Made by a program: the position numbers and the translations under genes. A DNA stretch of 64,000 bases from Helichrysum umbraculigerum (taxonomy: Eukaryota > Streptophyta > Magnoliopsida > Asterales > Asteraceae), in assembly GCA_949592205.1 (NCBI GenBank), contig CATIUR010000001.1:310090250-310154249 (forward strand), in the 5' to 3' direction. Positions within the stretch are counted from its first letter, which is position 1, and the number at the start of each line of letters is the position of its first letter. Below, in pieces: positions 56,905 through 64,000 of the stretch. The notes under the pieces are model-generated. The model was given only the letters and a program-made list of their open reading frames with translations, searched no databases and was not told where the DNA came from.

Positions 56905-57390
56905 ATGGCAAACACACCGCCCAATTCATCGCGCTCTCAATCCGGGTCGCAGAACCCAAGGGTAGCAAGGAGGAACGCTAGGTTGCCTCGAGCTGGCCCG
57001 TACCCCACTCACTTCACCTTGCCGACTTTAGCCGCTAGGGTGAACCAACACGAGCAGCAACTTCGCACCATGGATGTCGTGTTGCAGGAAACGAACGAAA
57101 ACTGGAGACTTACATCTCTCGAACGCATCGGACAAGTCTCCGAGGATCACGAAACCACCGTTAACAATGTAGACGTTCTTTTCAACAAAGTGGTGGAGAT
57201 AAGCGTAGAAACCGTCCTCTTGAAACACAGATTAGAAGAATGTGAGCAACGCTCACGGGAAACTGAGGAATACGTTCGCAGTTTGGTACAACGACTGACC
57301 TTGGCTGAAGACAATGCCCGACAGGCCAGCAGACTTGCCAATACTGTGGATCGTCTCATTGAAATGATGGAGCAGATTAATCTACGTTGA
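56905..57390 (+). CDS. Small coiled-coil protein upstream of gag in gypsy C
   Basis: 161 residues between the PBS and gag, on the same strand, 288 bp before the gag start. The N-terminus is Ser/Asn/Arg-rich and basic (RVARRNARLPR). From about residue 45 to the end it is a heptad-rich helix (VNQHEQQLRTMDVVLQE, ETVLLKHRLEECEQ, LVQRLTLAEDNARQ), a likely oligomerising coiled coil. Gypsy B has only 447 bp between LTR and gag and no such ORF. The frame is open in an element whose gag-pol has four breaks. Function unknown; an accessory RNA-binding or assembly protein is a guess. Confidence 0.75.
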   Translation: MANTPPNSSRSQSGSQNPRVARRNARLPRAGPYPTHFTLPTLAARVNQHEQQLRTMDVVLQETNENWRLTSLERIGQVSEDHETTVNNVDVLFNKVVEISVETVLLKHRLEECEQRSRETEEYVRSLVQRLTLAEDNARQASRLANTVDRLIEMMEQINLR

Positions 57391-57678
57391 GACTAGTGTA
57401 GTCTTTGTCTTGTAAACTATCTCGTAATCTAATGGCTATCTAGCGCTACTCTATAAATTAGTCGGATGTAACAATTCCCGACACCTTTTGTAATACATCC
57501 GTGAGATGTAACCTTTGAACTTGTACTATCTATCAAATATTCCTTGCTGTTTCAACTCATATTAATTGTCAATTTTCATGTTGATGTTATGTATTACTGT
57601 TGTTATACATGTACATCTGAGACAAATACAACTTTCTTACAAAATCTCATGTATCTTCATTTCTTTTATTGAAGAAGC

Positions 57679-60600
57679 ATGCCGCCAAAGACAAGACCAT
57701 ACACCGATGCTCAGCTTACGTCACTCATAACCCAGGCTGTGACTGAAGCCTTGGCTCGGAATACTCCACAGAATTCTGAGAGGAACAGCGATGCCGCTGA
57801 AACCCCCGCTGCTAAACCTTGTTCTTACAAGGACTTTCAGAGCTGTAAACCCTCAAGCTTCAAGGGTACTGAGGGAGCCATCGGACTAATCAGATGGTTC
57901 GAAAAGATGGAGACTGTTTTCCGCGTCAGCAAGTGCGCGGAAGGCGACAAAGTCAATTTTGCTACTTGTACCCTTGAGGACGATGCCCACTCATGGTGGA
58001 ACTCCTATACCCAGTCGGTGGGTGCCGACACTGCCTACCAACTAAGTAGGGAGGACTTGAAAGCAAAACTCACCGCCAAATACTGCTCAATCGACAAACT
58101 CCAGAAGCTGGACGAGGAGTTCTGGAACCTAAAAGTTCATGGCAGTAATATCGATGGTTACACCACCAGATTCCAGCAACTCGCTGCCCTCCGCCCCGCC
58201 ATGGTAAGCACAGAACCTGATAAAATTAGGAAGTACATCCTTGGTCTTCCTGAGCCTGTTCGGGGGCACGTTGCCTCTTCAAACCAAACCACTATTGACG
58301 GTGCAATCCTACTAGCCCAAGACCTGATGGCAATGAGCCAAGATTCTGAACCACTCACTTCATCCTCTCACAACAACAAAAGAAAGTGGTCCGACTACCA
58401 CAACAACCACCCAAACCAACAAAACAAGAAATTCGACACCATCAAAGCCTACAACACCACCACCGACACCCAACGGGGCTACACTGGAAGCAAACCCTAT
58501 TGTTCCAAGTGCAGCCGTCACCATGAAGGTTCCTGTGGACCCTTTTGCAACAATTGCAAGAGGTACGGCCACCTCACCAAAGATTGCCGCTCTCCTACCA
58601 ACAACAACCCCAACAACACCAGAACACCCAAAGTCTGCTTTGAGTGTGGGAACCCCGGGCACTTCAGGGACACGTGCCCAAAACTGAAGAACCAGAGCAA
58701 CAACAACAACAACAACCGAAACAGCAACAACAACAACACCCGAAGTAGAGCCTTCGTCATCAACTCCGGGGACGCCCGCCAAGACCCGAATGTGGTCTCG
58801 GGTATGTTCCTCCTCAACAACTTAACTGCTTCTGTTCTATTTGATACTGGTGCAGATAGAAGCTTTATCTCGGATGACTTTTGCCCACTACTTGACATCA
58901 CTGCTGTTGCCTTAGATGTTAAGTACACTGTAGAGCTAGCAATTGGGAAACTTATAGAAACCAATAGTCTGATACCTAATTGCACTTTAAACCTAGCTGA
59001 CGAAACCTTTTCAATCGATCTTGTACCCGTTGAAATCGGAAGTTTCGACGTCATCATTGGAATGGACTGGTTGTCCAAACACCGAGCCGAAATCGTTTGT
59101 TACGATAAGATCGTCCGTATCCCACTCGCTGTCGGTAGAACCTTGATCATATAGGGGGAGACCGGTGGGACGAGACTCAATATCATCTCTTGCTTAAAAA
59201 CCCGAAAATTTCTGAGAAACGGTTACCCTGCAATACTCGACACATCACAGAGAAGAAGTCGGAGGAGAAGCGACTTGAGGATGTGCCAATTGTTAAAGAC
59301 TTTCCCGAAGTCTTTCCGGAAGAACTACCTGGTCTGCCTCCACCCAGACAGGTTGAGTTCTCAATCGATCTCGTGCCGGGTGCCGCACCGGTGGCCCGCG
59401 CACCGTACCGTTTAGCCCCATCCGAACTTCAGGAGTTGTCCACCCAGTTACAGGAACTCCTGGATAGAGGATTCATTAGACCGAGTTCTTCACCTTGGGG
59501 AGCTCCGGTCTTATTTGTTAAAAAGAAGGACGGTTCATTCCGAATGTGCATCGACTATCGAGAGTTGAACAAATTGACCGTCAAGAACCGATACCCACTT
59601 CCTCGCATTGATGATCTATTCGACCAACTTCTGGGTTCAAGTTTCTACTCAAAAATCGACCTGCGATCAGGATATCATCAGTTACGGGTTCGCGACACCG
59701 ATATTCCAAAAACTGCTTTCAGAACTCGTTACTGGCACTACGAATTCCAAGTGATGCCCTTCGGTCTAACCAACGCACCGGCTGTATTCATGGACCTCAT
59801 GAACCGGGTGTGTAAACCTTACCTCGACAAGTTTGTCATTGTCTTTATCGATGACATACTCATTTACTCGCGCAACGAGCAAGAACATGCGCAACACCTC
59901 AAAACCATCCTAGAACTACTTAGACACGAGGAGCTTTACGCCAAATTCTCTAAGTGTGAGTTCTGGATACAAACTGTTCAATTTCTTGGACACGTAATTG
60001 ATAGTCAGGGAATTCACGTTGACCCATCAAAAATCGAGGCTATCAAAGACAGGTAAGCACCCACCACTGCAACTGAAGTACGTCAATTCTTGGGTCTTGC
60101 TGGGTACTATCGACGATTCATCGAAAATTTCTCTAAAATAGCTCAGCCACTCACGGTACTGACTCAGAAAGAAAAGAAGTTCGATTGGACTGATAAACAA
60201 GAGTCAGCGTTCCAACTTCTGAAACAAAAGCTTTGCAGTGCTCCAATTCTATCGTTACCCGAAGGCACCGACGACTTCGTGGTATACTGCGATGCTTCCC
60301 ACCAAGGTCTCGGTTGTGTGCTGATGCAACGAGACAAAGTCATTGCTTACGCCTCACGACAGCTGAAAATTCATGAAAAGAACTACACTACTCACGACCT
60401 AGAGCTTGGAGCTGTCGTTTTTGCTCTCAAAATCTGGAGACATTATCTCTACGACACTAAGTGCACAATCTTTACCGACCACAAAAGTTTCCAGCACATA
60501 TTCGACCAGAAAGACCTCAACATGAGGCAACGTCGATGGGTCGAGTTGCTTACCGATTACGATTGTGAGATCAAGTACCATCCAGGGAAGGCTAACGTTG

Positions 60601-62133
60601 TTGCCGATGCCCTCAGTCGAAAGGAACGACCAAAACCACTTCGAGTCCGAGCCCTCAGTATGACCATTCACAACGATCTTACCATTCGAATTCATACCGC
60701 TCAGATTGAAGCCCTAAAACCTGAAAACATCAAAAAACGAAGCCTTACGGGGTATTGACAAACTATTCGAAATCAGACCTAACGGGATTAGGTATTTCTT
60801 AAACCGAATCTGGTTGCCTAGTTTCGGGAACCTACGAGACTTGGTGATGGATGAAGCTCACAAGTCTAAATATTCTATCCATCCGGGATCCGATAAGATG
60901 TACCACGGCATCAAGGAATTTTATTGGTGGCCGAACATGAAAGCCGAAATCGCCACTTACGTCAGCAAGTGCCTTACTTGCTCAAAAGTCAAAACCGAAC
61001 ATCAAAAACCTTCTGGTTTACTCCAACAACCTGAAATCCCTGAATGGAAATGGAAACAAATTGCCATGGATTTCATAACCAAACTGCCCAAGTCGTCGAG
61101 CGGTTGCGATACCATTTGGGTGATCGTCGATCGTCTCACCAAATCTGCTCATTTCCTGGCAATCAAGGAAAACGATAAAATGGAACGCCTCGCACAAATC
61201 TACATCAAGGAAATCGTTTCTCAACACGGTGTTCCAATCTCGATCATCTCTGACAAAGATGCCCGTTTCACCTCTCACTTTTGGCAGTCACTTCAAAAAG
61301 CATTGGGTACTCATCTCGATATGAGCACCGCGTACCATCCCCAAACCGATGGCCAAAGTGAACGAACCATTCAGACACTGGAAGATATGCTACGCGCCTG
61401 CGTAGTTGATTTCGGTACAAATTGGGAAAGACACCTACCGTTGTGCGAATTCTCGTACAATAACAGCTATCACGCCAGCATTAAGGCTGCACCTTTTGAG
61501 GCACTGTACGGTCGTAAGTGCCGATCACCGATTTGTTGGACCGAAGTGGGAGACAGCCAACTCACTGGTCCTGAACTCATACACGCCACCACTGAGAAAA
61601 TTGTGGAAATCCAAAACCGACTCAAAGCCGCACGTGATCGTCAGAAAGGTTATGCTGACGTGAGACGCAAACCACTCGAGTTCCAAGTTGGGGATCGAGT
61701 ACTCTTAAAAGTATCGCCTTGGAAAGGCGTCATCCGTTTTGGCAAAAGCGGGAAGTTAAATTCCAGGTACATCGGGCCTTTTGAGATCCTCGAACGGATT
61801 GGCCCCGTAGCTTATCGATTGCAGCTGCCATCCGAACTCAGCAGCGTGCACCCCACTTTCCACATTTCTAACCTAAAGAAATGTCTATCCGATGAGACAC
61901 TTATTATACCACTTGACGAGATTCGCGTCGATAACAAACTTCATTTTGTTGAGGAACCTGCTGAAATCATGGACCGTGAGGTCAAACAACTAAAACAAAG
62001 TCGTATTCCCATCGTCAAAGTCAGATGGAATTCGCAGCGCGGTCCGGAATTCACTTGGGAACGGGAAGACCAAATGCGACTCAAGTATCCTCAGCTATTC
62101 ACCGATTCTACATCAACCACGACCTCGAGCTAA
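57679..62133 (+). pseudogene. gag-pol: Broken gag-pol of gypsy C
   Basis: Same domain order as gypsy B. Gag, two CCHC knuckles and protease (LFDTGADRSFIS) are open from 57679 to a TAG at 59152 (CAG in gypsy B). A one-base loss near 59240 shifts the frame. Reverse transcriptase (FIDDILIYS) continues to a TAA at 60054 (CAA in relatives). RNase H (YCDASHQGLG) and the ADALSRK linker follow in that frame to an extra A in the run 60732-60737. Integrase and the chromodomain-like end are open from about 60740 to 62133. Both stops are C-to-T changes. Catalytic motifs themselves are unharmed, so the damage is recent. Confidence 0.95.
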
Positions 62134-62154
62134 ATTTCGGGACGAAATTCTCCT

Positions 62155-62167
62155 AACAGGGGGAGAA
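62155..62167 (+). other. Gypsy C polypurine tract
   Basis: AACAGGGGGAGAA-type tract directly before the 3' LTR. Confidence 0.88.
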
Positions 62168-64000
62168 TCTAACACCCGCCAAATTAGGACTAGTAAATTA
62201 GTGCCTAATCATATATTAATACATGTAATTAGTTCCGTGTTAGGCTAATTTATGTATCGAAATATATATTGTTGAATATATACGAAAATGCGATTTGATT
62301 AAATCGTACGCAATTTAAATCGAATGTATTTCGGTTCCATAAATACGGACGTTGGTGACACAATTTATAATTAAGCATAAAACATTATCTGAAAACATTA
62401 CTGGGTCCAAACTACTGTTTAAATGTTATTCCCAAAGTTGTCCCGCTTTGTACAATTGAAATTTACCTAATTAACAACAAAACACGTAAATTATTTAAAT
62501 CACATTTTAAATCTTTAAATTAGTAGATAGTTAGTAAAACAATTTAATTAGATTATTGAACAAAAATCCGTATTTTAAAATGGTTAATTAACGTGCAAAA
62601 TATTTATTAAAACATTAAATGACGGAGAAAACGAACACTGCACGGGGCGCAGTGCACGGACTGAAAAATGGTGGGGACTAAACCACCACCATCTCCCTCC
62701 TTTCTTCATTTCATCATTCTTTCTTCTCCCTCTCTTTCTTTTCTCTCTAAAAAGAAAACCACCACCACCCCATTAAAATCGCCAAAAAGGAACACGAAAC
62801 GCACTCGGATCACCATACTCGTTTGGAGAAAAACGTTCCTCTCATCACGATCTACACTTTCATCTTTTCGGATTTTCAATCCGACACTTTGTAAGTTTCC
62901 GACAAAATCCCGAAACCACTCGATTCTTAGTATTTTCATTTGATAGTCGTTTATATAACTTATATATGTCCATTACAAAGTGTAGAACACGATTTTATAG
63001 CTTAAAAATGAGTTTGAATTGGGTTTTGGCCGGAAAAATCTTGACAGTCGGAACTTTCTGGGCTGGTGTTCTTCAATGCGACACAAGCCGTGTATCGCAT
63101 GTTATGTCGTATTTTGCATGTTGTGTCGTATAAAACCTATTATGTCGCATCTTGTGTCGTACTAAATAATTAGTGTCATAAGTCTTGCGACACAACCATT
63201 ATGTCGTATTCTATGTCGTATTTTCATACGACACAATCACTATGTCGCTGTTGAATCAACATCTCGCATCTATACGACACAACCCTTGTGTCGTATAGAT
63301 ATTGTGTCGCATTTCTATGCGACACAACCCTTGTGTCGCATGACAAACTTTTGTGTCGCATATTGTGTCGCAAAACACAGAAAACTCAGATTTTTACTAA
63401 GTGTCGAGACTCGAAATTTATTGCTCGATTTTACCCGAATTCAGATTCCAGATGCGTTTTTCACCAAAGCAATATAGTAGAAATAAAAAATTTTCGAGCT
63501 GACCTGGCATCTCGACCCCAGCCAGGGGCCAGCTCCTTGGACCCCGCCAGGGGCGCTGCCCCCGGACCCCCATACTTAGATTCCGTAAGCACATTTCTCA
63601 CCAAGTGTCAAACTTGTAAGACTTCAAAACGCTTATATGATACAACTTTTCAAACATAATGGAATATACTTTGCAAGTATAACACTTCGAAATCAATGTG
63701 ATAACATCAAGACTATTATTACAATTAATCACCAACGGGCCGTACACGTTTTCAAACACTTAACAAATCAACCAAATTGTAGTAATTTGGACATATATAG
63801 TTGTATAACAACTACAAGGGTGATCTTTTGAGATACCCAATCATGTTATAACCATCGTGTGTCGTGGACACCCTCAGGTTACAAGTCGTTGGACTTCATC
63901 ACTCGGCTAATCAACTTACGTTTATTTAAACGCTTTCAGACTCAGGTGAGTCTCATGGCCCCTCTTTTTACTGTTTTACTCAGGGGTGTGATATATTGCT
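62168..64000 (+). repeat. Gypsy C 3' LTR, truncated by the window end
   Basis: Matches the 5' LTR at an offset of 8140. Starts TCTAACACCC where the 5' LTR has TGTAATACCC, so the terminal TG is mutated to TC. Confidence 0.93.

Larger units (their letters stand above)
54028..64000 (+). mobile_element. Gypsy C, Tekay-like retrotransposon, runs off the window
   Basis: 5' LTR 54028-56576, PBS 56580-56591, an extra small ORF, a broken gag-pol, PPT (62155-62167) and the first 1833 bp of the 3' LTR. The left flank ATAAC (54023-54027) is the candidate target duplication; its partner lies beyond the window. I count about ten substitutions between the shared LTR parts, so it is older than gypsy B. Confidence 0.95.

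Overview
The window is nuclear DNA of a flowering plant, probably a eudicot. The evidence is an intron-bearing cytosolic HSP70 gene with a heat-shock promoter, plant-type Ty3/gypsy (Tekay-like and Athila-like) and Ty1/copia retrotransposons, hAT and PIF/Harbinger MITEs, and a plant L1-type ORF1 with a DUF4283-like region. The accessory proteins of the retroelements resemble ones I associate with Asteraceae genomes, so a daisy-family plant is my best guess, at low to moderate confidence. Only one ordinary host gene is recognisable.

Layout. 1-5.55 kb: intergenic DNA with a solo LTR (target duplication CTATC) that was itself hit by a hAT MITE (8-bp duplication), a fold-back candidate, a PIF/Harbinger-type MITE (TAA duplication), and a complete 2-kb non-autonomous LTR retrotransposon without protein genes. 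5.86-8.62 kb: HSP70 on the minus strand, complete from a four-unit heat-shock element to the EEVD end, but with one extra base in an A run at the start of exon 2. 9.03 kb to the end: one large nest of retrotransposons.

The nest is ordered by target-site duplications. A decayed gypsy element (A, minus strand; pieces at 9412-10508, 41449-42949 and 52541-54027) was split by an Athila-like element (duplication GTGCT, 10509-41448) and by an almost pristine gypsy element (B, duplication ATGAT, 42950-52540, one open 1479-residue gag-pol). Its 5' LTR was entered by a third gypsy element (C, 54028 to beyond the window), which has lost its frame four times.

The Athila-like element is a tandem LTR-internal-LTR-internal-LTR array. 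Its middle LTR is a chimera: the first half matches the right LTR and the second half the left LTR, as expected from unequal crossing over. It has no gag or pol. Instead it has an unrecognised 411-residue protein, an Athila-ORF1/env-position protein with broken frames, and an inserted L1-like element carrying only ORF1.

The second Athila unit was later hit by a 9-kb copia element (duplication CACCT) with three LTRs, one inverted, giving 790-bp inverted arms. Between its pol remnant and LTR lies a six-exon gene that I could join through five GT-AG introns into one 1041-codon reading frame. This spliced gene in env position, the family-specific arrays of short dyad motifs in each LTR family, and the hairpin arrays in the non-autonomous elements are the most unusual content.
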